Assembly (NCBI GenBank): GCA_005879505.1
Contig: VBKQ01000260.1
Span: 1 to 12,960, forward strand
From: Deltaproteobacteria bacterium
GTDB lineage: Bacteria > Myxococcota > Myxococcia > Myxococcales > 40CM-4-68-19
DNA length: 12,960 bases
Direction of reading: 5' to 3'
Part shown: positions 1 to 6,861 of the stretch, in pieces
Layout: the number at the start of each line of letters is the position of its first letter
How positions within the stretch are numbered: the stretch's first letter is position 1
The notes under the pieces: model-generated
The model's input: the letters and a program-made list of their open reading frames with translations, nothing else
Database searches by the model: none
What the model was told of the DNA's origin: nothing
Position numbers and translations under genes: made by a program

Positions 1-1246
1 CGCGGGGCGCCCGGAAGCCACCTATCTGCTGGAGCGGATGGTGGACCTGTCCGCGGCCGAGCTGGGAGTGGATCCGCTGGAGATCCGCCGCAAGAACTTC
101 ATTCCCAAGGAGAAGTTCCCGTACCAGACACCCGTCGCCCTCCTCTACGACAGCGGGAACTATGCCGGCGCGCTCGACAAGGCGTTGGAGACCTTCGATT
201 ACCCGGCATTCCGCAACGAGCAGGAGCAGGCGCGCAAGCGCGGCCGTTATCTCGGGGTCGGGTTCTCCACCTATGTGGAGGCGTGCGGATTGGCTCCCTC
301 GCAGGTCGTCGGCTCGCTGGGAGCCCAGGCCGGCTTGTACGAGAGCGCCACAGTGCGGGTGCACCCCACGGGCAAGGTGACCGTGTTCACCGGATCGCAC
401 AGCCACGGTCAGGGCCACGAGACCACGTTCGCGCAGGTCGCCGCGGACGAGCTGCAGCTTCCCATCGAGGACATCGAGATCGTGCACGGCGATACGGGCC
501 AGGTGCCGTTCGGGATGGGAAGCTACGGGAGCCGCAGCGCCGCGGTGGGGGCGACGGCCCTCCACATGGGCACGCAGAAGATCAAGGAGAAGGCGAAGAA
601 GATCGCCGCCCACCTGCTCGAGGCCAACGAGGCCGACGTCGTCTACGAAGGCGGGAAGTTCTCGGTGAAGGGATCGCCGGGGCGCTTCAAGACCTTCGGC
701 GACATCGCGCTCATGGCGTACCTCGCGCACAACATGCCGAAGAACCTGGAGCCGGGGCTGGAGGCGATCAGCTTCTTCGATCCGGGCAACTTCGTCTTCC
801 CGTTCGGGACGCACGTCTGCGTGGTGGAGGTGGCCCGCGACACCGGACAGGTGAAGGTGCTGCGCTACCTCGCCGTGGACGATCTGGGCCGGGTGATCAA
901 CCCGATGATCGTGGACGGTATGGTGCACGGCGGCATCGCCCAGGGCGTCTCGCAGGCGCTCTGGGAGCATGCGGAATACGACGAGGACGGGCAGCTGGTC
1001 ACCGGATCGTTCATGAACTACGCGATGCCGCACGCCGATGATCTGCCCTCGCTGCAGGTGGGGCGGACCGAGACGCCGACTCCGGTGAACCCGCTCGGGG
1101 TCAAAGGCGCCGGCGAGACCGGGACCATCGCTTCCACCGCCGCCGTGGCGAACGCCGTCATGGACGCGATCTCGCCGCTCGGCGTCCGCCACATCGACAT
1201 GCCGCTCACTCCGGGACGCATCTGGGAGGCCCTGCGGGGCCGCTGA
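1..1246 (+). CDS. Form II CoxL-like molybdenum hydroxylase large subunit (5' truncated by window edge)
   Basis: The C-terminal 413 residues of a xanthine dehydrogenase-family molybdopterin subunit, read in frame from base 2. The first visible residues are A-G-R-P-E-A, which fits the end of the form II loop AYRGAGR; a form I enzyme would read S-F-R at this place. Family motifs seen are SHGQGHETTFAQ (Mo-cofactor pocket), GSYGSRSAAVGA, VINPMIVDGMVHGG, and VKGAGETG near the C-terminus, whose Glu (codon 1115-1117) is the conserved catalytic base. The downstream neighbour is an FAD subunit 10 bp away behind a GAGGAGG ribosome site. The L-then-M order is typical of form II operons, so a small [2Fe-2S] subunit is expected upstream, outside the window. 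The physiological substrate of form II enzymes is unsettled; CO oxidation is not assured. Subunit class is certain, form II assignment likely because only part of the loop is visible. Confidence 0.9.
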   Translation, partial: AGRPEATYLLERMVDLSAAELGVDPLEIRRKNFIPKEKFPYQTPVALLYDSGNYAGALDKALETFDYPAFRNEQEQARKRGRYLGVGFSTYVEACGLAPSQVVGSLGAQAGLYESATVRVHPTGKVTVFTGSHSHGQGHETTFAQVAADELQLPIEDIEIVHGDTGQVPFGMGSYGSRSAAVGATALHMGTQKIKEKAKKIAAHLLEANEADVVYEGGKFSVKGSPGRFKTFGDIALMAYLAHNMPKNLEPGLEAISFFDPGNFVFPFGTHVCVVEVARDTGQVKVLRYLAVDDLGRVINPMIVDGMVHGGIAQGVSQALWEHAEYDEDGQLVTGSFMNYAMPHADDLPSLQVGRTETPTPVNPLGVKGAGETGTIASTAAVANAVMDAISPLGVRHIDMPLTPGRIWEALRGR

Positions 1247-1251
1247 GGAGG
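1245..1251 (+). promoter_or_regulatory. Ribosome binding site of the form II FAD subunit
   Basis: GAGGAGG begins within the stop codon of the large-subunit gene and lies 5 bases before the ATG at 1257. It fixes the start of the FAD subunit and shows that the two genes are translated from one transcript. Confidence 0.8.
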
Positions 1252-1256
1252 AAACC

Positions 1257-2129
1257 ATGTACTCCGCTCCCTTCGAGTACCACGCGCCGGCGACGCTCTC
1301 GGAAGCCCTCGCCCTCCTCGGCCGGTATGGGGACGAGGCGAAGGTGCTGGCCGGAAGCCAGAGCCTTGTTCCGTTGATGAAGCTGCGCCTGGCACAGCCC
1401 GCGCATCTCGTCGATCTGCGGAAGGTGGAAGGCCTGACCGGGGTGCGCGAGGCGCAGGGCGCGCTCTTGATCGGCGCGCTGACCACGCACGCCGCCCTCG
1501 CTTCGTCCGAGGTAATCCGGCAGAAGCTGCCGATGGCGGCGGAAGCAGCCGGACAGATCGGCGATGCGCAGGTGCGAAACCTCGGGACCATCGGGGGCAG
1601 CCTCGCGCACGCGGATCCCTCGGCCGACTGGCCTGCCGTGCTGGTAGCCCTCGACGCTTCCGTCGTCGTGGCCGGGCCGCGCGGGGAGCGTACGATCAAG
1701 GTGGAGGATCTGATCGTCGGTCCGCTCAGCACCAGTCTGGAGCCGGGCGAGCTCCTCACGCAGGTGCGCGTTCCGCTTCCTCCGGCGCGCACCGCCGGTG
1801 CTTACGAGAAGCTGCCGAACCCGGCCTCGCGGTTCGCCGTCGTGGGCGTCGCCGCGGAAGTCTCGCTGGATTCTGGCAACGCCGTTCAGTGGGCACGCGT
1901 CGCGCTCACGGGCCTGGCCTCGAAGGTGACTCGCGCGGCGAAAGTGGAGCAAGCGCTGCAGGGGAAGGCGGCAGACGCCTCCACCGTGAAGGCCGCGTCG
2001 GCCCGAGCGGCCGAAGGGCTCGAGCTGCGCGCCGACCTCACCGGCTCGGCCGCGTACAAGGCACAGCTTGCGGCCGTCTACACCGAGCGCGCCGTGCTGC
2101 GGGCGATCTCGCGAGCCCGCGAGCGCTGA
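1257..2129 (+). CDS. FAD-binding medium subunit (CoxM-like) of the form II enzyme
   Basis: This 290-residue protein of the FAD_binding_5/CO_deh_flav_C family takes electrons from the [2Fe-2S] subunit onto FAD. The two FAD pyrophosphate-binding motifs are present at the usual places: AGSQS at residues 32-36 (AGGHS in the Oligotropha carboxidovorans enzyme) and TIGG at 111-114. SLAHADPSADWPA follows the second motif. The C-terminal third (about 175-285) fits the CO-dehydrogenase flavoprotein C-terminal domain. The length equals that of the second medium subunit at 8402-9274, and the two are clear paralogues. Position 34 is Ser where the form I copy has Gly. The gene directly follows the form II large subunit and is the last gene of that operon; the next gene converges on it. 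Confidence 0.92.
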   Translation: MYSAPFEYHAPATLSEALALLGRYGDEAKVLAGSQSLVPLMKLRLAQPAHLVDLRKVEGLTGVREAQGALLIGALTTHAALASSEVIRQKLPMAAEAAGQIGDAQVRNLGTIGGSLAHADPSADWPAVLVALDASVVVAGPRGERTIKVEDLIVGPLSTSLEPGELLTQVRVPLPPARTAGAYEKLPNPASRFAVVGVAAEVSLDSGNAVQWARVALTGLASKVTRAAKVEQALQGKAADASTVKAASARAAEGLELRADLTGSAAYKAQLAAVYTERAVLRAISRARER

Positions 2130-2198
2130 GTTCCGGGAAGTTCCGGGACACGGAAGTTCCGGGACATCGTCTCACTCCAGCTGTCCCCGCGGGACACC
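2130..2198. repeat. Cluster of GTTCCGGGA / GGGACAC repeats between convergent genes
   Basis: Three copies of GTTCCGGGA start at 2130, 2140 and 2156. Two of them belong to a longer 15-bp direct repeat, GGAAGTTCCGGGACA, at 2136-2150 and 2152-2166. A small inverted repeat TGTCCC-CGC-GGGACA follows at 2182-2196. The tract begins right after the stop codon of the FAD subunit and runs into the last codons of the convergent molybdopterin-binding gene. It shares the GGGACAC core with the palindrome at 5215-5239. There is no T-run, so it is not a typical intrinsic terminator. A degenerate REP-type element is a possible reading, not a proven one. Confidence 0.7.
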
Positions 2199-3179
2199 TT
2201 TGCGATACGGCGCGAGCCGGTACGATGTCTCGGGCGCGACGATTCCACCAGAGGACAGCTGCGCGATGGCGGCGGCGTCCATGTGGTCGCCGGCCATCAG
2301 GCGCGGCAGCACGAAGTCGAGCGACGTCGCGCGCGTGAAGATTCCGCACGATGGCGCACCGAGCAGCGCCACATCTCCGAGATACGCCACCCAGAGGAGT
2401 GTCCCCGGATAAGCGGGCACGCCGTGACGCTCCATCCGCGCACCCGCGAGCTCCAGCGCCTGCAGGATCGGATCCTGCGGATCCATCGACCGGCTGCCGG
2501 CGAGCACCAGCAGCCGCGCGCCCGCGCGCTGCTCGTCGCGGATGGCCTGCCCGAGCGCTTGCGGATTGCCCGGCACCGCACGCGCCGTCTCCAGCCTCGA
2601 GCCGAAGAACGAGAGCTTCTCCTGGAACGACCGCCGCGCCCTCTCCAGCGCCGCCTCGGCGATCTGCTCGTGCACCAGCAGCGCGGCGCGCATCGGCACG
2701 AACGGGCGCACGCGAACGATCCCGCCGTCGGCGAGCTGCTCGGCGCGGCGCACGCGCTCCTCGCGGGTCACGAAGGGAATGACCTTCGCGCGGCCGACCA
2801 CGTCCCCTTCGAGCGCGACGTAGTCGTGCGGGTGAGCGTAGGCAGCCAGGTCGGGAACCAGGTTGATCTCCGTCAAGCGCGCCGCATCCAGCGCAATGAG
2901 GCCCCGGCGGCGCGCGACCAGCGGGAACGACCCGCCGTCGACTTCCCCGACGCCCACCCCATCTCCGGCGAGCGCGGTGGCGAGCCTGCGGCCGGCGGCA
3001 TCCTCGTGGACGTCTCCGGGTTCCAGCTCCAGGACGTCCAGGTCCTTCCACACGGCCGCATCGATGGCGCGCACATCTGCCTCCGACAGCACGCGCCCCT
3101 TCTTCAAGCTGCCGAGATCGCGCGTCAGCACGAGGCCCGGCGCGACCTTCTCTCCCCGCTCGATCCGGCGCGTCTTCAT
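2172..3179 (-). CDS. Molybdopterin-binding domain protein (MoaB/Mog/MoeA-like), cox-cluster accessory
   Basis: This 335-residue protein resembles the molybdopterin-binding proteins found beside molybdenum hydroxylase genes. The N-terminal half has KVAPGLVLTRDLGSLKKGRVL and DVHEDAAGRRLATAL, as in that family. The C-terminal half (about 170-325) looks like a MoCF/MogA fold, with AGSRSMDPQDPI where relatives have a GGMS-DPDD motif, then PAYPGTLLWVAYLGDVALLG and a D-VLPRLMAGD segment. It probably binds or hands over molybdopterin during cofactor maturation; the precise step is inferred. The start is fixed by AGGAGG 5 bases before the ATG. The gene lies 11 bp after coxE and is co-transcribed with it. 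The last residues (KGVPRGQLE) are encoded inside the repeat tract, so the C-terminus may have been altered by it. The family is fairly sure; the function is open. Confidence 0.75.
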   Translation of the reverse strand: MKTRRIERGEKVAPGLVLTRDLGSLKKGRVLSEADVRAIDAAVWKDLDVLELEPGDVHEDAAGRRLATALAGDGVGVGEVDGGSFPLVARRRGLIALDAARLTEINLVPDLAAYAHPHDYVALEGDVVGRAKVIPFVTREERVRRAEQLADGGIVRVRPFVPMRAALLVHEQIAEAALERARRSFQEKLSFFGSRLETARAVPGNPQALGQAIRDEQRAGARLLVLAGSRSMDPQDPILQALELAGARMERHGVPAYPGTLLWVAYLGDVALLGAPSCGIFTRATSLDFVLPRLMAGDHMDAAAIAQLSSGGIVAPETSYRLAPYRKGVPRGQLE

Positions 3180-3184
3180 CGTGT

Positions 3185-3190
3185 CCTCCT
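3185..3190 (-). promoter_or_regulatory. Ribosome binding site of the molybdopterin-binding gene
   Basis: On the minus strand AGGAGG lies between the coxE stop codon (3191-3193) and the ATG at 3179, with a 5-base spacer. It selects this ATG over the longer open frame, which runs on upstream through coxE without a ribosome site. Confidence 0.8.
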
Positions 3191-4297
3191 TCAAGACAAG
3201 AGATGCCGCTCCAGCGCGCGCAGCGCGGCGAGATTGTGCGCCGGCGCGAAGACGCTGACGTGCGGCAAGGCCGCCTGCATTCCCTGCGTCAGCGGCTGGT
3301 AATCGGCGCTGCCGAGCAGCGGGTTGAGCCAGACCACCCGGCGGCTGCGCCGCTGCAGCAGCTCCATCTCCGCTCCGAGCAGCGAAGGGTCCCCGGTGTC
3401 CCAGCCGTCGCTGAGGATCACAACCACCGTGCGCCGATCGACGAGCCTGCCCCACTCCTGGTTGAAGGCGGCGAGCGACTCGCCGATCCGCGTTCCGCCC
3501 GACCAGTCGTGCACCTCGGCGGAGAGCCCGCGCAACACCCAGGCGTAATCGGGCTGCCGCAGCACGCCGGTGACGCGGCGCAGGACCGTGGAGAAGACGA
3601 AGCTCTCCACCCGCGCGACCGTCCCCTGCAGGGCGTAGAGGAACTGCAGCAGGAACTGGCTGTAGAGGTCCATCGATCCGGAAACATCGCAGATGGCGAC
3701 GATCCGCGTCTTGCGCGGCTTGCGCCTGCGGAAGCGCAGATCGAGCGGCTCCGCCAGCGCGCGGCGCATGGTGCGGCGCAGATCGATGCGGCGACCCCGC
3801 CGATCCGGAGCCCAACGGCGGCTCGGCCGCGCCGCCAGCCGGCGAGCGATGCGCGAGGCGATCCGCTGGATGTCGGCGAGCTCGTCCGCCCCGAACGCAC
3901 TGAAGTCCTTCTGCACGACGGCGGGCATGTCGCTCGCCGCGGGCACCGGTTCGGGGTCTCCCTGCTCTTCGCTGTCCGATCCTTGCTCTCCCCAGGAGCG
4001 CAGCGACGACACTACGGCCGGGTCGCGCGGCGGGCTGCGCCGGGAAACACGAGTCGAACCCTCGGGCGGGCTCGAAGGCGCAAAAGCCATGGCGAACGCG
4101 TCGTCGAAGATCTCCACCTCCTCGGGACGGGCCACCAGGACGCAGCGCAGAGCGAGATAGACACGCTCGCGCGATTCCATGCCCACGCAGCGCAGCGCCC
4201 GGATCGCGTCGATCGCATGCGCCGTGGTCACCATCATGCCGCGGCCACGCAGGTCGCGGCAGAGAGCGACCGTCCGCCGCACCAGATCCGCGGTCAT
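3191..4297 (-). CDS. coxE: CoxE, VWA-domain protein for CO dehydrogenase Mo-Cu site maturation
   Basis: This 368-residue protein has a C-terminal von Willebrand factor A domain (about 195-365) with a complete metal-ion-dependent adhesion site: DVSGS at 204-208, the Thr of GGTRIGES, and the Asp of SDGWDTG. The N-terminal part (1-100) is the CoxE-family helical region. Residues about 75-125 are a low-complexity, acidic, Pro/Ser-rich linker, and a very basic stretch (R-rich, about 150-200) precedes the VWA domain. CoxE works with the MoxR ATPase CoxD; in Oligotropha carboxidovorans the pair is needed to put sulfur and copper into the Mo site. The start ATG overlaps the coxD stop codon as ATGA (4294-4297), which shows translational coupling and rules out the longer open frame running back to 5275. 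Confidence 0.93.
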   Translation of the reverse strand: MTADLVRRTVALCRDLRGRGMMVTTAHAIDAIRALRCVGMESRERVYLALRCVLVARPEEVEIFDDAFAMAFAPSSPPEGSTRVSRRSPPRDPAVVSSLRSWGEQGSDSEEQGDPEPVPAASDMPAVVQKDFSAFGADELADIQRIASRIARRLAARPSRRWAPDRRGRRIDLRRTMRRALAEPLDLRFRRRKPRKTRIVAICDVSGSMDLYSQFLLQFLYALQGTVARVESFVFSTVLRRVTGVLRQPDYAWVLRGLSAEVHDWSGGTRIGESLAAFNQEWGRLVDRRTVVVILSDGWDTGDPSLLGAEMELLQRRSRRVVWLNPLLGSADYQPLTQGMQAALPHVSVFAPAHNLAALRALERHLLS

Positions 4298-5124
4298 GCG
4301 GCGCCCAGCGGCAGGCGCCCGGCCTCGATGTCCCCCCGCACCTTGCGCAGGTCCGCCTCGTCCTTCACCAGGCATCCGAGCGTCTCGCCGATCAGCTCCG
4401 GCGTAAGGTGTGCCGCGTGCAGCACGACGAGCGCCTCCGCCCAGTCCAACGTCTCGGAGACCCCGGGAAGCTTGGCGAGCTTCGCGCGCCGCAACCTCTG
4501 CACCAGTGAGACGATCTCCGCGGCCAGCTCTTCGCTCGCGCCGGGCACCTTCCGCCGCACGATCATCAGCTCCTTCTCGAAGGGCGGATGATCGATGAAG
4601 AGATACAGGCAGCGGCGGCGCAGGGCATCCGAGAGCTCGCGCGACCGATTCGAGGTGAGGATCACGTGCGGCCGCTCGCGCGCCCGAATGGTGCCGAGCT
4701 CCGGCACCGTCACCTGGAAGTCGGAGAGCACTTCCAGCAGGAACGCCTCGAACTCCTCGTCGCTGCGGTCGATCTCGTCCACCAGCAGCACCGGCGGCCG
4801 GCCCTCGTGCGCGATGGCCTGGAGCAGCGGCCGCTTGAGCAGGAACGGCTCGCTGAAGATCTTCGCCTCCGCCTCCGCGGGTGCGTGGCCGTCCCGCTCC
4901 TGAAGCCGGATGTGCAGGAGCTGGCGCGCGTAGTTCCACTCGTAGAGCGCTGTATTGGCGTCCAGACCTTCGTAGCACTGCAGGCGGATCAGGTCCGTCG
5001 CGAGCAGGCGGGCGAGCACCTTGGCGATCTCGGTCTTCCCCACGCCCGCGTGGCCTTCGATCAAGAGCGGCTTGTGCAGCTCGAGCGCGAGATGCAGCGA
5101 GGTCGCGATGGCCGGGTCGGCCAC
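4294..5124 (-). CDS. coxD: CoxD, MoxR-type AAA+ ATPase for CO dehydrogenase maturation
   Basis: This 276-residue AAA+ ATPase has a Walker A motif, GHAGVGKT, at residues 24-31, a Walker B motif, VLLVDEID, at 112-119, a sensor-1 Asn in ILTSNRSRELSDALRRRC, and the arginine-rich finger just after it. It is a MoxR-family chaperone-like ATPase that acts with CoxE to build the Mo-S-Cu centre of form I CO dehydrogenase. The GTG at 5124 is the first possible start in the frame. It gives a slightly short N-terminus, because the codons before it (G-D-R-E-A-Y) also look like family sequence but contain no ATG, GTG or TTG. No good Shine-Dalgarno site sits at normal spacing; AAAGGGG is about 14 bases upstream. 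The gene is divergent from the XdhC gene, with 32 bp between the starts. Confidence 0.92.
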   Translation of the reverse strand: MADPAIATSLHLALELHKPLLIEGHAGVGKTEIAKVLARLLATDLIRLQCYEGLDANTALYEWNYARQLLHIRLQERDGHAPAEAEAKIFSEPFLLKRPLLQAIAHEGRPPVLLVDEIDRSDEEFEAFLLEVLSDFQVTVPELGTIRARERPHVILTSNRSRELSDALRRRCLYLFIDHPPFEKELMIVRRKVPGASEELAAEIVSLVQRLRRAKLAKLPGVSETLDWAEALVVLHAAHLTPELIGETLGCLVKDEADLRKVRGDIEAGRLPLGAA

Positions 5125-5156
5125 GTACGCTTCGCGATCCCCTTTGGAGGGCTGGC
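5125..5156. promoter_or_regulatory. 32-bp divergent gap between coxD and the XdhC operon
   Basis: This is the only space between the two divergent start codons. It holds the GGAGG ribosome site of the + strand gene (5146-5150, 6 bases before the GTG at 5157), which fixes that start. I see no convincing -35/-10 pair. Promoters for the two directions must lie inside the opposing genes, or the coxD codons run further into this gap. Confidence 0.5.
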
Positions 5157-6266
5157 GTGAAGCACTGGGCCGAGACCGCGGCGATCCTCGACCGGCTCTC
5201 CGAGCTGTCCGTACGGGGACACCATGAAATGGTGTCCCCCGGTGGGCGCGCCGTCCTGGCGACGGTAGTCCGCATCTCGGGCTCCGCCTACCGGCGCCCG
5301 GGAGCCAAGCTCCTCATCGAGGACAACGGGATCACGCTAGGCGGGGTCAGCGGCGGCTGCCTCGAGTCGGACGTTCGCGCGCACGGGCTTCGAATCCTGG
5401 GCGGCGCGGAAAACCGCATGCTGCATTACGACACCGGTTCCGATGAAGAGACACTCTGGGGGCTCGGGCTCGGATGCGAAGGCGCCGTCGACGTCTATCT
5501 GCAGCGGATCGATGCGGCCTTCATGGACGGACCCGGCAAGCAGATGCGCGAGCTGCTGGCTACGGGCGTCCCGTTCGCCTCCATCACGTTCCTGCACGGC
5601 CCGTCCGAAGGAAAGACGTTGGTCTTCGCGCGCGGCTCGCTCGCCGGGAGCTGCGGATTGCCAGATGTCGACCGCGAGCTCGCGGAGCGCGCCGGGTCAC
5701 TGCTGGAAGGCGACGGCGGCGCCGATGTGGTCGAGGCCGGCCACGCGGCCTTCGTCGACGTGCTCCGCCCGCCGCCGCGGCTGCTCATCTTCGGCGCCGG
5801 AGACGACGCGCGCCCGCTGGCCGCGCTCGCCGCCGCGGCGGGATTCGAGATCACCGTCATCGATCACCGGCCGGCCTATCTGACGGTGGAGCGTTTTCCC
5901 CCGCCGTTGCGCCTTGCACTGCGGCGCCCTTCTGACGGAGTCGCGGGTCTCCCGCTCGGCATGTCGCGGAAGAACTTCGCGGTGGTGCAGACGCATTCCC
6001 TCGCGCACGACCGCGACTGGCTGCGCTCGCTGGCGGGACAGCCGCTGGCGTATCTGGGCCTGCTCGGACCGCGATCGCGCAGGGAGCTGGTCCTGCGCGC
6101 GCTCGATTGGAACGGCGCCGAGCTGTTCGCGCCCGTCGGCCTCGACATCGGCGCGGACGGACCGGAGCAAGTGGCGCTCAGCATCGTCGCGGAGATGCTC
6201 GCTGTGAACGCCCACCGGGAACCCGCGCACCTGCGCACCCGTGTGGGAGGAATCCATGCCGGGTGA
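5157..6266 (+). CDS. XdhC/CoxI family molybdenum cofactor maturation protein
   Basis: A 369-residue protein with both XdhC domains. The N-terminal XdhC_CoxI domain holds SGSAYRRPGAKLL and GGVSGGCLES (about 42-70). The C-terminal Rossmann domain opens with LLIFGAGDDARPL (about 209-221) and ends with the family signature PVGLDIGADGPEQVALSIVAE. Relatives bind the molybdenum cofactor, protect it and help sulfurate it before insertion into the hydroxylase. The start is GTG with GGAGG 6 bases before it, giving the typical (M)KHWAETAAILDRL opening; the open frame back to 4881 lacks these features. Residues 20-28 (RGHHEMVSP) are encoded by a perfect palindrome and look like an insertion before GRAVLATVVR. 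It is the first gene of the seven-gene operon. By size it is nearer to CoxI than to CoxF of Oligotropha, but I do not assign a symbol. Confidence 0.9.
   Translation: MKHWAETAAILDRLSELSVRGHHEMVSPGGRAVLATVVRISGSAYRRPGAKLLIEDNGITLGGVSGGCLESDVRAHGLRILGGAENRMLHYDTGSDEETLWGLGLGCEGAVDVYLQRIDAAFMDGPGKQMRELLATGVPFASITFLHGPSEGKTLVFARGSLAGSCGLPDVDRELAERAGSLLEGDGGADVVEAGHAAFVDVLRPPPRLLIFGAGDDARPLAALAAAAGFEITVIDHRPAYLTVERFPPPLRLALRRPSDGVAGLPLGMSRKNFAVVQTHSLAHDRDWLRSLAGQPLAYLGLLGPRSRRELVLRALDWNGAELFAPVGLDIGADGPEQVALSIVAEMLAVNAHREPAHLRTRVGGIHAG
5215..5239. repeat. Perfect 11-bp palindrome inside the XdhC coding sequence
   Basis: The arms are GGGGACACCAT (5215-5225) and ATGGTGTCCCC (5229-5239), with a 3-base loop GAA. 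All 11 positions pair. It spans codons 20-28 of the XdhC gene and keeps the frame. The core GGGACACC is also found in the repeat tract at 2130-2198. It would form a very stable hairpin about 60 bases into the first gene of the operon. A REP-like mobile palindrome or a translation-attenuating hairpin are both possible. Confidence 0.8.
6246..6250 (+). promoter_or_regulatory. Ribosome binding site of mocA
   Basis: GGAGG lies 5 bases before the ATG at 6256, inside the end of the preceding XdhC gene. It picks this ATG over the in-frame GTG at 6241, which would place the GGAGG within the coding sequence. Confidence 0.75.
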
Positions 6267-6861
6267 CCGCGTCGCCGCAGTGGTGCTCGCCGCCGGCCTC
6301 TCGAGCCGCATGGGCGAGAACAAGATGCTCATCGAGGTGGGCGGCCGGACGCTCGTGCGCCGCGCGGTGGAGACGGCGCTCTCCGCAGGTCTCGATCCCG
6401 TGCTCGTCGTCGTCGGCCACGAGAGCGACCGCGTCCGCGCCGAGCTGCGCGGCCTCTGCTGCACCCCGGTGCTGAACGCGGAGTACCCCCGCGGAATGAA
6501 CACTTCCCTGCGCGCGGGCATCCGCGCGCTGCCGGAGGACACCGGCGCAGCTGTCGTGCTGCTCGGCGACATGCCGCTCGTCGATGCGCGGATGGTGCGC
6601 TCTCTGGTGGAGTCGTTCCGGGGCTCTCCCGCGCAGCCGCTGGTGATCTCGACGTACGGCGGGGTGGTGGCGCCACCCATCCTTTATGCGCGCGCTGTGT
6701 TCCCCGAGCTGCGCGCGCTGGATGCGGACGCTTGCGGCAAGCAGGTGGTGAAGCAGCACCGGGCGGAAGCGATCGAGCTTGCCTGGCCCTCCGAGGCGCT
6801 CACCGATCTCGACGAGCCCGCCGACCTCGAACGGGTGCGCTCCAGGCTGGAAGCGGCCTGA
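6256..6861 (+). CDS. mocA: MocA-like CTP:molybdopterin cytidylyltransferase
   Basis: A 201-residue MobA-like NTP transferase. The nucleotide-binding signature LAAGLSSRMGENKML is at about 11-25, NAEYPRGMNTSLRAGI follows the beta strand pair, and LLGDMPLVD carries the metal-binding Asp. These fit MocA, which joins CTP to molybdopterin to give molybdopterin cytosine dinucleotide, the cofactor form used by CO dehydrogenase and other bacterial Mo hydroxylases. The gene overlaps the preceding XdhC gene by 11 bp and shares a TGATG with the following gene, so it is part of the same operon. MobA (guanine-specific) is the alternative, but the hydroxylase context favours MocA. Confidence 0.88.
   Translation: MPGDRVAAVVLAAGLSSRMGENKMLIEVGGRTLVRRAVETALSAGLDPVLVVVGHESDRVRAELRGLCCTPVLNAEYPRGMNTSLRAGIRALPEDTGAAVVLLGDMPLVDARMVRSLVESFRGSPAQPLVISTYGGVVAPPILYARAVFPELRALDADACGKQVVKQHRAEAIELAWPSEALTDLDEPADLERVRSRLEAA

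Noticed and set aside
4881..5156. An upstream extension of the first XdhC protein by 92 codons.
   Set aside because: It is antisense to coxD, Arg-rich and unlike the family. The GTG at 5157 has a good ribosome site and gives the typical N-terminus.
3191..5275. A 694-codon minus-strand frame that could suggest a CoxD-CoxE fusion.
   Set aside because: The part above 4297 is coxD read in the wrong frame. The real coxD frame ends with TGA at 4294-4296 in an ATGA overlap with coxE.
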